A stretch of DNA of 32,148 nucleotides from NCBI RefSeq assembly GCF_020640915.1, contig NZ_JADWDC010000056.1, positions 1 to 32,148 of the forward strand, in the 5' to 3' direction. How positions within the stretch are numbered: the stretch's first letter is position 1; every line of letters begins with the position of its first letter. Below are positions 15,790 to 24,429 of this stretch, in pieces. The notes below the pieces were generated by a model. That model had not been told where the DNA came from and searched no databases. It saw nothing but the letters and a program-made list of their open reading frames with translations. The position numbers and the translations under genes are program-made. The stretch is from Waterburya agarophytonicola KI4 (GTDB taxonomy: Bacteria > Cyanobacteriota > Cyanobacteriia > Cyanobacteriales > Xenococcaceae).

Positions 15790-17055
15790 GTGAAAAATAC
15801 CTGGAGCAATGGTAAAACTGAAGCTATTCTCGATAAGTTAACTAACTATTCCCGCAATAGCTATCAATGGTTTGTAGACACCCCCACTAGAGCCTTAGAT
15901 AAAGCTTATTTAGCTGCTTTAAATATAAAATCTTTAGAAGCAAATTATCTAGCATCTCAAGATCGAGAACAAGCAGTCAATCGACCAGCAGTAATCAATT
16001 ATTTAGAGGCGGATATTGATAAATATTTGGCAATTATCAAGGTCAATTTAGCCGAATTTAAAGTTAGCCGTTATTTTCTTAAATATCCTCAAGATTGCTG
16101 GTCAAAAATAATTTTGATTGAAGAAGTTTTAACCAAATATCGCACCGATCTGATTCAAGCTACCGTTATTCCCCCCGTAAATACCATCGCCAAACCAAAT
16201 AGTAAATTCGATCGCTATGCTTCAATTACCGAGGATTTAAGTAGAGTCAAACCAGTTACTGAAAAAACAGGAGTCTTACCGCGATCGCTTGGTAGAACTT
16301 TTAGCAAGATTAAGACCGAACTAAAAAGTGATAGTGAAGCCGACATTATCGAAAACTTTCGTCGCGAACGTCGTGTCACCCAAATGGCTGTACGCTGTTT
16401 GGTCTTGTTAATAGTTATTCCCCTAATCACACAGCAAGTATCCAAGCAGTTTTTTCTATTCCCTGCTGTCGAACAGTACCGTGAAGCTCATGATTCGGCA
16501 ATTTTTATCAATTTGGAAATGAAAGAAGAAGCATTCAAAGAATTACAAAATTTTGAAGCAGAATTAAAATTTGATAACTTAATCGGCATTGCCAACTTAA
16601 CCGTTCCAGAAATTATCGAAGAGAAGCTCAAGGAAAAAGCAACAGAACTAGCCAGTGAATTTCGCCACAAAGGTAGTAATGCCATAAGTAATGTTTTTGC
16701 CGATTTTTTAGGTTTAATCGCCTTTATTTTGGTAGCAATAACCAACAGGCAGGGTATTGCTGCGATTAAAAGCTTTTTAGATCATATTATGTATGGCTTG
16801 AGCGATAGTGCCAAAGCATTTTTAATTATTTTGTTTACCGATGTCTTTGTCGGATTTCACTCTCCTCATGGCTGGGAAGTAATTCTCGAAGGCATAGCCA
16901 ATCATTTAGGTTTACAGCCTAATCACAGCGCAATATTTTTATTTATTGCTACTTTTCCTGTCATCCTCGATACGATTTTGAAATATTGGATTTTTAGATA
17001 TCTTAATCGTATTTCACCTTCTGCCGTTGCTACTCTAAAAAATATGAATGAGTAA
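15790..17055 (+). CDS. pxcA: Proton extrusion protein PxcA (CemA/CotA family)
   Basis: The 421-residue protein matches cyanobacterial PxcA. A long soluble N-terminal part (residues 1-195) is followed by membrane segments at about 200-220, 300-320, 340-360 and 385-412. Family sequences are seen in NFRRERRVTQMAVRCLVLL, FADFLGLIAFILVAITNRQG and DVFVGFHSPHGWEVILEG. PxcA is needed for light-induced proton release and for inorganic-carbon use, which fits its place after sbtA, sbtB and the carbonic anhydrase. The start is GTG 15790, the first start codon after an in-frame stop. No good ribosome binding site precedes it; an AGGAG sits about 25 bases upstream, too far to be typical. A MITE lies just upstream. 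Confidence 0.92.
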   Translation: MKNTWSNGKTEAILDKLTNYSRNSYQWFVDTPTRALDKAYLAALNIKSLEANYLASQDREQAVNRPAVINYLEADIDKYLAIIKVNLAEFKVSRYFLKYPQDCWSKIILIEEVLTKYRTDLIQATVIPPVNTIAKPNSKFDRYASITEDLSRVKPVTEKTGVLPRSLGRTFSKIKTELKSDSEADIIENFRRERRVTQMAVRCLVLLIVIPLITQQVSKQFFLFPAVEQYREAHDSAIFINLEMKEEAFKELQNFEAELKFDNLIGIANLTVPEIIEEKLKEKATELASEFRHKGSNAISNVFADFLGLIAFILVAITNRQGIAAIKSFLDHIMYGLSDSAKAFLIILFTDVFVGFHSPHGWEVILEGIANHLGLQPNHSAIFLFIATFPVILDTILKYWIFRYLNRISPSAVATLKNMNE

Positions 17056-17146
17056 TATTATAAATGATCGCTGATATCACTTTTGATGAGAAGTTGAATT
17101 ATTTCAATACATATGTAAAATCTAATCTATTGTGAGTAATAAAAGA

Positions 17147-17193
17147 GCGATCGCATCTAAAATAATATATTCTCAAAAGTTAGATGCGATCGC
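17147..17193. terminator. Hairpin with HIP1 octamers in both arms, likely terminator
   Basis: GCGATCGCATCTAA (17147-17160) and TTAGATGCGATCGC (17180-17193) form a perfect 14-base stem with a 19-base loop; a short T-rich run follows. It lies 92 bases after the pxcA stop and 60 bases from the stop of the converging small gene, so it could end transcripts from both sides. Confidence 0.6.
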
Positions 17194-17252
17194 CTTATTT
17201 ACAGGGCAAAATCTTTGTTAGCTTTACATATTAGGTTTGCTAGAACCATAAA

Positions 17253-17483
17253 TTAGTCAAGATGATAGTGTTCTCGCATATTATTAATATATACTGAATC
17301 ATCATCGGTCATGTCAATTTCTGTATCGATAATATGAGTTTGGTTTATTGCTAGTTGAGAACCAAATTGGGACTTTTCCTCACTTGCCTCCGCAGATATG
17401 GTAACAAATGGCATTGCTAAAAGAGAAAAACTGGCTACTGTAATCGAACTGATGGCTTTTAAATTATTAAATGCGTTATTCAT
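17253..17483 (-). CDS. Small exported protein, function unknown
   Basis: The 76-residue product has a typical signal peptide: a short polar start, a hydrophobic core at about residues 13-28, and a likely cleavage site near 31-33 (SAEA). The mature peptide of about 43 residues is acidic and polar (DTEIDMTDDDSVY) with no cysteine and no known domain. A clear ribosome binding site, GAGGACA, lies about six bases before the ATG, which supports expression. No family was recognised. It stands alone on the minus strand, with 290 bases between it and the next gene. Confidence 0.6.
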   Translation of the reverse strand: MNNAFNNLKAISSITVASFSLLAMPFVTISAEASEEKSQFGSQLAINQTHIIDTEIDMTDDDSVYINNMREHYHLD

Positions 17484-17773
17484 GTTCTTGTCCTCATATA
17501 ACTTTGTTGGACTGTTGGTACAACATAACCACGACTTTTGTCATTGAGGTGTTATTTGTATGTCAATTTTGACAAACTTCGTCCAATAGTTAAAATCAAA
17601 ACTTTTTAGATAGTTAAAAATTATTTTTAGTAATTCTTCTAATTAAATTTAAGATTAATTAAGAGGGATATATAAGATAAATCTTAGTTATTTTTTACAG
17701 TTATTAATAATAAAGCGATCGCACTTAAAGCAAAAACATAGTAGCCTTAACAGTACTAAATCAAATCAAAATA

Positions 17774-20407
17774 ATGTCTAGGCAAAGAACCAGAATTGGA
17801 TTGTGGATAGCAGCATTATTAACTGGTGCGGTAGGTCTAGCTAACCTGCTTTCAGCGGTAACGCCAAGTTTGCCCGAACGAGTGGACTGGCTAGAGCAAT
17901 TCTTTCCCTTTGAAGTTAGGGCGGGAGCGCATCTATTCGCTGCCATTAGTGGTTTTTTCCTGTTGGTTATTGCAGCGAATTTACTGCGTCGCAAACGTCT
18001 TGCTTGGTTAATCACCGTTGGCTTACTGATAGTATCAATTTTAAGTAACCTAATCAAAGGTTGGAATTACGAGGAAAGCTTGCTGGCAATTCTATTGTTA
18101 GGGCAACTTTTATGGATGCGATCGCTTTTTACTGCTCGCTCAGATCGTCCTTCGATTATTCAAGGTATTCGGGTGCTGGCGATCGCCATAATATTTACTA
18201 TGGTGTACGGTACTCTAGGGTTCTATTGGCTAAACCGTCACTACTCGGCTACTTTTCGTTTGGGAGAAGCAATTAAGCAAACTCTAGCAATATTTTTTAC
18301 AGATAACAATCTAGGACTACAGCCTACTTCTCGCTTTGGCAGTTTCTTTATCAATTCAATCTATATCATCGGCGGGGTAACGCTACTTTATGCCCTGTGG
18401 ATGCTGTTGCGCCCAGTACTACTCCACAATGAAGCAACAACAGAGGAAAGACAACGAGCCAGGGAACTTGTCGAAAAATATGGTAACTCTTCTTTAGCGC
18501 GGTTTGCCCTACTAGATGATAAATCCTATTACTTTAGTCCTTCTGGTCAAAGCGTCGTAGCTTATGTGCCAAAAGGCAGAGGAGCGATCGCTTTGGGCGA
18601 CCCCATTGGTGTAGCAGAAGATCGCCACGAGGCGATCGCAGGTTTTAAGCAGTTTTGCCTCCTCAATGACTGGGAACCCGCTTTCTATCAAACTTTGCCC
18701 GACGATTTGAAGCTATATCAGTCCCTCAATTTCAAAACCCTTAAAATCGGCGAAGAAGCAACGGTAAATCTTAAGGCGTTTACCCTCCAGGGCAAGATGG
18801 GTAAAAACCTACGTCCAGCAATCAATAAATTTAATAAGCTGGGTTATCAAGTTCAGTTTCACGCCCCACCCATAGCCGATGAATTATTACTAGAACTAAG
18901 AGCCATTAGTAATGAGTGGTTGGAAGAAATGGCAGGCTCAGAAAAAAGGTTTTCTGTGGGCTGGTTTGACGATAACTATATTAGAGACTGTGAAATTGCT
19001 GTGGTTCACAATGAGCAGGGAAATCCTGTGGCATTTGCCAACATCATTCCTGAATATCAGCGTAATGAGATTACCATCGATCTGATGCGTCATCTACCAG
19101 AAATGGAAAATGGCACGATGGACTACTTATTTATTTCCCTGTTTGAACACTTTAAAGTGGATTACGACAGTTTTAATCTAGGCTTGGCTGCTCTATCTGG
19201 GGTAGGGGAAGCAGATCGCTCTTCTACTATCGAACGAGGAATGCACTACCTCTACGAGCATTTAAACCAGTTCTATAATTTCCAAGGATTGAGAGCCTAC
19301 AAAGATAAATTTCACCCCAATTGGGAGTCGCGCTATCTCGTATATCCTCAGTTAGCGGCACTGCCCGATGTGGTTGTGGGATTAGTTAGAGCTGATTCTG
19401 GCGATCGCCTACAAGATTATTTAGGGACACAATTTTTAAGCACCGCCGTTGCTAGCTGGTTCAAAAGATTAAGTAAGATTGCACCTATATTATTAACCCT
19501 GGCACTTTTTACCCTTTCTCTGTGGGCAATTTTGCAGGAGCTACGCAAATATAGCTTACAAGATGTATTTAGTAGTTTAAACGTGATTCCTAACCAGTAT
19601 CTTTTATTGGCGATCGCCTTGACTGCAATTAATTATCTGTTACTGACAGGATACGATACCTTAGCCGTGCGCTATGTAAGTCAGCCTTTATCCTATAAAC
19701 GCACCAGTTTAGTAGCAATTATTAGCTATGGAATCAGCAATAGTGTTGGCTTTGCTCTACTCAGTGGCAGTGCGATCCGCTATAAGTTTTACTCGACATG
19801 GGGTTTTTCCGCTGCCAAAATTGCCCAGATAATTACTTTCTGCAATCTCAGTTTTTGGCTAGGCTTGTTTGCCGTAGGGGGGGCGGTTTTTGCTTTTACT
19901 CCCCTGGCAATACCTAAACAGCTTAATCTGCCGTTTTCGTCTGTACGTCCTGTCGGGTTTATTTTTCTAACAGTTATTCTTGCTTACTTGCTTTGGACGG
20001 GGTTGAGCCAAAAGCCTTTTAAAATTAGAAACTGGGTAGTCCCCCATCTGCCCTTCAAGCTATCTTTAGCGCAAATCATTCTAATATCTTTTGACTGGAT
20101 GTTTGCAGCAGGGGTACTCTATGTATTGCTACCCGTACCGAAGCATTTTTCCTTTTTTAGCTTTTTTGGCATTTATTTATTAGCTCAAATTGCAGGAATC
20201 TTGAGTAATGTTCCTGGGGGATTAGGAGTATTTGAAACCGTACTAATCCTCTTACTTTCTTCATCTATTGCTTCAAATCAGCTATTCGGTATGCTTATAG
20301 CCTATCGAGCCATCTACTATTTTATGCCCTTGATTATTTCGATTTTGATGCTGGGCTGGTACGAGTTGAGGCAGCGACGGACTCGTAAACAGGCAAAAAT
20401 TTCTTAA
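17774..20407 (+). CDS. MprF-like lysyl-phosphatidylglycerol synthase/flippase with reversed domain order
   Basis: The 877-residue protein has three parts. Residues 1-215 carry about six transmembrane segments. Residues 220-520 form a soluble DUF2156 (LPG synthase catalytic) domain, seen in YVPKGRGAIALGDPIG, QGKMGKNLRPAINKFNK and LRAYKDKFHPNWESRYLVYP. Residues 565-865 carry about eight further segments of the UPF0104/flippase type (GYDTLAVRY, SVGFALLSGSAIRYKFYS, NVPGGLGVFE). In the well-studied MprF the flippase half comes first and the catalytic domain last, so the halves are swapped here. By family the enzyme moves an aminoacyl group from tRNA to phosphatidylglycerol and flips the product; the amino acid used is not known. 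Its gene converges with that for a PAP2 phosphatase. Confidence 0.85.
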   Translation: MSRQRTRIGLWIAALLTGAVGLANLLSAVTPSLPERVDWLEQFFPFEVRAGAHLFAAISGFFLLVIAANLLRRKRLAWLITVGLLIVSILSNLIKGWNYEESLLAILLLGQLLWMRSLFTARSDRPSIIQGIRVLAIAIIFTMVYGTLGFYWLNRHYSATFRLGEAIKQTLAIFFTDNNLGLQPTSRFGSFFINSIYIIGGVTLLYALWMLLRPVLLHNEATTEERQRARELVEKYGNSSLARFALLDDKSYYFSPSGQSVVAYVPKGRGAIALGDPIGVAEDRHEAIAGFKQFCLLNDWEPAFYQTLPDDLKLYQSLNFKTLKIGEEATVNLKAFTLQGKMGKNLRPAINKFNKLGYQVQFHAPPIADELLLELRAISNEWLEEMAGSEKRFSVGWFDDNYIRDCEIAVVHNEQGNPVAFANIIPEYQRNEITIDLMRHLPEMENGTMDYLFISLFEHFKVDYDSFNLGLAALSGVGEADRSSTIERGMHYLYEHLNQFYNFQGLRAYKDKFHPNWESRYLVYPQLAALPDVVVGLVRADSGDRLQDYLGTQFLSTAVASWFKRLSKIAPILLTLALFTLSLWAILQELRKYSLQDVFSSLNVIPNQYLLLAIALTAINYLLLTGYDTLAVRYVSQPLSYKRTSLVAIISYGISNSVGFALLSGSAIRYKFYSTWGFSAAKIAQIITFCNLSFWLGLFAVGGAVFAFTPLAIPKQLNLPFSSVRPVGFIFLTVILAYLLWTGLSQKPFKIRNWVVPHLPFKLSLAQIILISFDWMFAAGVLYVLLPVPKHFSFFSFFGIYLLAQIAGILSNVPGGLGVFETVLILLLSSSIASNQLFGMLIAYRAIYYFMPLIISILMLGWYELRQRRTRKQAKIS

Positions 20408-20449
20408 TCGTCAAAAGTCCGAAATAGGGACGACACAGTTAGGTATATA

Positions 20450-21136
20450 TTAATGCTTGTGTAGTCTTAACATAGTAATACACAAAACTACCCATAAGAA
20501 GCCAATACAATAACCGCCAATAATATCTGTGGGCCAATGTACCCCTAAATACAATCGACTCAAGCCAATCGCGAAAATCAATAATCCCGCCACAGCATAA
20601 ATCAACCAAGAAAATTTCGGATAACGAGTAGCTAATAAATAGGCTAAAAATCCGTACAAAATGGTCGAACCTAAAGCATGACCGCTAGGATAACTGTAGG
20701 AAGTTTCGGTGATGGGAGACTGCCAGAGATCGGGACGAGTTTTACTAAAAACTAACTTCAGACCGTAACTAAGAATTACTCCCCCTAAGCAATCAACCAA
20801 AAATATCTTGGCTTCTTGATAGTATTTTCGCCACAGAAGCAATGCTAAACTAATTGTCACTATCACCACAACTGTACTAGGATTTCCCAAGTTAGTTACC
20901 CAGAGCATGATACGGTCTAAAGTTGGATTAGCAAAAGAGTGAATCCAGAGCAGAATTGTTTGATCAAAAGCAAAGGCTTCTTTCTCCAACACTTCGTTTG
21001 AAAGTTTGCCTAGAACATAGATTATTAATAAACAACTGAGCAACCCCGTTACTCCTACCGTAGCAATCAAGGTAGATAACTGGGGATGAACTTTTCTGCG
21101 CCAAAATTTAGTGAGTCTGTATAGCCATTTTTGCAT
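20450..21136 (-). CDS. PAP2-family membrane phosphatase
   Basis: The 228-residue protein has about six transmembrane segments and the three phosphatase motifs in order: KLVFSKTRP, YPSGH and SRLYLGVHWPTD. These place the catalytic His residues on the outer face of the plasma membrane. Family members remove phosphate from phosphatidic acid, phosphatidylglycerol phosphate or undecaprenyl pyrophosphate. The substrate here is not known, but its neighbour is a phosphatidylglycerol-modifying enzyme, so a lipid role is reasonable. The ATG at 21136 gives a normal basic N-terminus. Confidence 0.9.
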   Translation of the reverse strand: MQKWLYRLTKFWRRKVHPQLSTLIATVGVTGLLSCLLIIYVLGKLSNEVLEKEAFAFDQTILLWIHSFANPTLDRIMLWVTNLGNPSTVVVIVTISLALLLWRKYYQEAKIFLVDCLGGVILSYGLKLVFSKTRPDLWQSPITETSYSYPSGHALGSTILYGFLAYLLATRYPKFSWLIYAVAGLLIFAIGLSRLYLGVHWPTDIIGGYCIGFLWVVLCITMLRLHKH

Positions 21137-21267
21137 AATAATTCTAAGTAAGATTAATGTCGAACGATACTAAAATAAAGAGAAACGATGCCTAAATTAC
21201 TCAATCAGCTTAATCCTAAAAATGATTTAAAAGTCATAAATTTATATTTGTAAAAAAATTACTATCT

Positions 21268-21300
21268 CTTGTAAACTTCTTAACAATTCTTGTATACAAT
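21268..21300 (+). promoter_or_regulatory. Pho-box-like direct-repeat promoter of the Tat phosphatase
   Basis: CTTGTAAACTT (21268-21278), CTTAACAATT (21279-21288) and CTTGTATAC (from 21289) are tandem repeats at 11- and 10-base pitch. TACAAT (21295-21300) is a good -10 and begins 27 bases after the first repeat. The cyanobacterial PhoB box is a tandem of CTTAACCT-like units at 11-base pitch, and the downstream gene is an exported phosphatase, so phosphate-starvation control is likely. Confidence 0.55.
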
Positions 21301-21332
21301 CTCAACACCTTACAATGGCTGAAAAGCATTAA

Positions 21333-21359
21333 AAGAAGGTCAAGAAGGTCAAGAACGTC
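21333..21359 (+). repeat. Three tandem 9-base repeats in the phosphatase leader
   Basis: AAGAAGGTC occurs twice in a row (21333-21350), followed by AAGAACGTC (21351-21359). The repeats lie between the predicted transcription start and the TTG start. They are not in the coding frame, which is closed by an upstream TAA. Confidence 0.85.
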
Positions 21360-21408
21360 AAGATTGTTGATTTACAAACAATCATTACGATAAGGAAAAG
21401 AAAAACTA

Positions 21409-22278
21409 TTGAAACGTCGCCAATTATTACGATGGGGTGGAAGTGGATTAGGGCTAGCTTTAAGTAGTTATTATCTAACTGCTTGGGGAACTACCCCTAA
21501 AAATAAAGTTGCCCAGTCTGCTTCATTTCGCTTTGCTGCTTTAGGGGATGTAGGTACAGGAAAGGCGGGACAAAATGCGATCGCCCAAGTGATGAACGAT
21601 TATTATCGTCAAGAACCTTTTGAACTGGTGTTGTTAACGGGGGATAATATTTACGAAAATGGCGAAATCAGCAAGGTTGGAGCTACCTTTAGTAAGCCCT
21701 ATCACTTCCTGAGAAAACAAAAAGTCCCGTTTTATGCGGTATTGGGCAACCACGATGTACGGACTAATAACGGTAAGGATCAGGTTGACTTTAGTTCGTT
21801 TAATATGGCAGGACGCTACTATACTTTTACACATGGGATAGTGCAGTTTTTTGCCCTCGATACCAATGAAAATGCCGACTGGTCACAACAACTTATTTGG
21901 CTAGAACAAACTTTAGCTGAATCTACCGCTACCTGGAAAGTTGTTTTTGGACATCATCCTCTCTATTCTTCTGGTATTCATGGCAGCAGTCCCGAACTAA
22001 TTGCCAAGCTATCACCTCTGTTTGTTCGTCATGGCGTTCAGCTTTACATTAATGGTCACGACCACAATTATGAGCGTTCTAAACCGATTAAAGGCACAAC
22101 GTATTTAACCTGTGGTGCGGGAGCAAAAACTCGTCCTGTAGGTAGTTCTAAGTGGACTGCACATTCAGCACCGAGATTGAGTTTTGCTACTATTGATGTT
22201 CGTCCCAACCGTTTAGAAATTCAGGGAATTGGTAAGAATGGAGAAGTATTCGATCGCGGTCAGGTATTCGACACTTAA
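21409..22278 (+). CDS. Tat-exported metallophosphatase, purple acid phosphatase-like
   Basis: The 289-residue protein begins with a twin-arginine signal (KRRQLLRWGG plus a hydrophobic stretch to about residue 27), so it is exported folded. The calcineurin-type fold shows ALGDVGTG, LLTGDNIYENG, VLGNHDVR, FGHHPLYSSG and NGHDHNYERS, a complete metal-binding set. Length and motifs fit the tartrate-resistant acid phosphatase type. The start is TTG 21409, directly before the Tat arginines, with an in-frame stop upstream and AAGGAAAAG about ten bases before. The Pho-box-like promoter at 21268 suggests a role in scavenging phosphate from organic esters outside the membrane. Confidence 0.9.
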   Translation: MKRRQLLRWGGSGLGLALSSYYLTAWGTTPKNKVAQSASFRFAALGDVGTGKAGQNAIAQVMNDYYRQEPFELVLLTGDNIYENGEISKVGATFSKPYHFLRKQKVPFYAVLGNHDVRTNNGKDQVDFSSFNMAGRYYTFTHGIVQFFALDTNENADWSQQLIWLEQTLAESTATWKVVFGHHPLYSSGIHGSSPELIAKLSPLFVRHGVQLYINGHDHNYERSKPIKGTTYLTCGAGAKTRPVGSSKWTAHSAPRLSFATIDVRPNRLEIQGIGKNGEVFDRGQVFDT

Positions 22279-22367
22279 AGTTTTAAATTGACTGGTAGTG
22301 AAGCAAAAATCCAGCAATTCTCATTTTGAAGAGAAAAAAGAAGTTGTTCTATGCTTAAACTAGAGAA

Positions 22368-22385
22368 CAAAACTGAAAAGTTTTG
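22368..22385 (+). terminator. Weak hairpin after the phosphatase gene
   Basis: CAAAACT and AGTTTTG form a perfect seven-base stem around a GAAA tetraloop, 90 bases after the stop. No T-run follows, so its role as a terminator is doubtful. The rest of 22279-22549 holds another seven-base inverted repeat (ATCTCAA 22449-22455 / TTGAGAT 22469-22475) and no gene. Confidence 0.3.
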
Positions 22386-22549
22386 ATTGTAGCCCCTGAG
22401 GCATTCACTTCGGAAGAAGTAAAAAAGAAAAATAGACACGGCAATAGTATCTCAATTCAAAAAATAGGTTGAGATTATTACAATTTGGCAATTTGAGACC
22501 TAAAAATCAAGCATCACCTCCTCAAAATAGTTTCGAGATTTAGCTAGAA

Positions 22550-22909
22550 TTAGGATTCTGTTTCACTGCCTTTGAACCAACGCGGAATCCGTTTGTAAAA
22601 CCACTCCATTGTTTCTGCTTGAGAAGTATTATGACCGTTGAGCAATAACACAGCCAAAGCTAACCCGTTAGTTCGTTGATATTTGCCATATGCTATACCC
22701 TGCCTAGCCCACCCTGGTTGAACTAAGGGTTTAAACCGTAGGGCATTATTATCGATAGCGATCGCACCTTCTCGGTCTATGCCTTGCCTAGTAACTCCAC
22801 AAGCTGTCTTAGTGCCTATTGTTTGCCCTAAACAGCAATCATCTGCAAAACTATCAATAAATGGTTGATTCTCTAACGGAACTGAGTCGATCACAATTTT
22901 GTCATACAA
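22550..22909 (-). CDS. Unrecognised small protein or remnant downstream of the urt operon
   Basis: The frame gives 119 residues from TTG 22909, which directly follows an in-frame stop; there is no ATG near the start, and GTG 22894 is an alternative. The sequence has a vicinal cysteine pair (DDCCLGQT), WARQGIAYGKYQRTNGLA, LLLNGHNTSQAE and a basic-aromatic end (WFYKRIPRWFKG). I do not recognise the family, but the composition looks like real protein. The missing ATG leaves open that it is the 3' part of a decayed gene. It lies 70 bases after urtE on the same strand and could be read through from that operon. Confidence 0.45.
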   Translation of the reverse strand: MYDKIVIDSVPLENQPFIDSFADDCCLGQTIGTKTACGVTRQGIDREGAIAIDNNALRFKPLVQPGWARQGIAYGKYQRTNGLALAVLLLNGHNTSQAETMEWFYKRIPRWFKGSETES

Positions 22910-22979
22910 TCACTACTCAAAAAGTTTATAACCTTATTCTTGTTTGCTTAAATGTCTTTTAATTTATTGCTTATTTTGA

Positions 22980-23681
22980 CTAAACAGTCAAATATCGATG
23001 TACTAAAGAATCAGTTAATTCACGAGTTGTTCCTTTGGCAACGATCGCACCTTTATCCATAATGAAAAAGCTTTTGGCTAGCTGGCGGATAAAATCAATT
23101 TTTTGTTCGACGACAATTACGGTAATTCCTTTTTCTTGGTTAATTCTTTTGAGGGTATCTTCAATTTCTTGAACGATGGAGGGTTGAATTCCCTCGGTGG
23201 GTTCATCTAAGAGCATAATCTTAGGATTGCACATTAATCCCCGTGCGATCGCCAGTTGTTGCTGTTGTCCCCCACTAAGCAAACCTCCCTGACGGGGTAA
23301 ATGTTCTTTAAGCATGGGGAAGAATTCAAAGATTTCCGAAGGGATTCTTTTACTACTTTTCCCGCTAGCACTAGTGCCTAGTTTCAAGTTATCCAATACA
23401 GAAAGATAAGGAATAATTTCTCTACCCTGGGGAATATAAGCAATACCTTGACGCGATCGCTTATAAGCAGGTGCTTTGGTAATATCTTTATTATTAAAAA
23501 ATAAGCTCCCTTTGGTTAATTTGTTTAAGCCAATAATACTCCGTAACAAGGTGGTTTTACCCACTCCATTACGTCCTAAAAGACCGACCATATCTCCCTG
23601 GTTAATGCTCATGTCCACATTAAATAAAACAGGAGTTTGTCCATATCCAGCAGTGAGATTGTTAAGTTCAAGCAGCGTCAT
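22980..23681 (-). CDS. urtE: Urea/short-chain amide ABC transporter ATPase UrtE
   Basis: The 233-residue ATPase has Walker A in LLGRNGVGKTTLL, the signature LSGGQQQQLAIARGL, and Walker B with its catalytic Glu in IMLLDEPTEGIQPS. The Gln-rich signature and the length fit the LivF/UrtE type. It supplies one of the two nucleotide-binding subunits on the cytoplasmic side. Its start overlaps the end of urtD by 14 bases, which implies translational coupling. It is the last gene of the five-gene operon. Confidence 0.93.
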   Translation of the reverse strand: MTLLELNNLTAGYGQTPVLFNVDMSINQGDMVGLLGRNGVGKTTLLRSIIGLNKLTKGSLFFNNKDITKAPAYKRSRQGIAYIPQGREIIPYLSVLDNLKLGTSASGKSSKRIPSEIFEFFPMLKEHLPRQGGLLSGGQQQQLAIARGLMCNPKIMLLDEPTEGIQPSIVQEIEDTLKRINQEKGITVIVVEQKIDFIRQLAKSFFIMDKGAIVAKGTTRELTDSLVHRYLTV

Positions 23682-24423
23682 CGATCTTTTCCCTTCCTAA
23701 ATAAACTTCAACTACTTTGGGATTGCTTTGAATTTCTTCTACCGAACCTTCAGCTAATTTTGCTCCTTGATGCAGCACAATAATTCGTTCGGCAATCTGC
23801 TTCACAAATTCCATATCGTGTTCGATCGCCACCACTGTATGATCTCTGGCTAGGGTTTTAATAATCTCTCCCGTGGCGTGGGTTTCTTCAGGAGTCATAC
23901 CTGCGGTTGGTTCATCTAGCAGCACTACGGAAGGATCTTGGGCAATTACCATGCCAATTTCTACCCATTGTTTTTGACCGTGGGATAAAGAGGATACGAT
24001 AGTTCCTGCATCACCCAATAAACCAATTCGATCTAGGACATCGATGATTTTGTCCTTTTTAGTTTTGGTTAATTTAGCAGTAATAGAATTTAAAATACCG
24101 TGAGTGCCTTTTAAAGCCAGTAATATATTTTCAAAGACAGTAAGTTCGTTATATACATTAGGATTTTGAAACTTGCGACCAATACCCATGCGGGCAATAT
24201 CGTAAGGGTTCTTATTAGTAATATCTTTGCCTTGAAAATAGACGTTTCCTGCTGCTACAGGTGATTTGGAAACGATCGCATCTAAAAGAGTACTTTTTCC
24301 TGCCCCGTTAGGACCAATAATCGTCACAATTTCGCGATCGCCCACTTCCAAATCTACTCCCTTCAAGGCTTTGAAACCAGAGAAGACCACTTGTAAATTT
24401 TTGACTGACAATATAGATTCCAT
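23668..24423 (-). CDS. urtD: Urea/short-chain amide ABC transporter ATPase UrtD
   Basis: The 251-residue ATPase has Walker A in IGPNGAGKSTLL, the signature SLSHGQKQWVEIGMVI and Walker B in VVLLDEPTAGMTPEE. Serine-His-Gly-Gln in place of the usual SGGQ is what I expect for the UrtD subgroup and separates it from LivG. It pairs with UrtE under the UrtB-UrtC membrane pore. It lies six bases after urtC and overlaps urtE. Confidence 0.93.
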   Translation of the reverse strand: MESILSVKNLQVVFSGFKALKGVDLEVGDREIVTIIGPNGAGKSTLLDAIVSKSPVAAGNVYFQGKDITNKNPYDIARMGIGRKFQNPNVYNELTVFENILLALKGTHGILNSITAKLTKTKKDKIIDVLDRIGLLGDAGTIVSSLSHGQKQWVEIGMVIAQDPSVVLLDEPTAGMTPEETHATGEIIKTLARDHTVVAIEHDMEFVKQIAERIIVLHQGAKLAEGSVEEIQSNPKVVEVYLGREKIDDAA

Positions 24424-24429
24424 AGCTGA

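Noticed and set aside
17761-18057. Minus-strand frame of 98 codons rich in Arg and Ala
   Set aside because: It is antisense to the first membrane segments of the MprF-like gene; its composition is that of a shadow frame.
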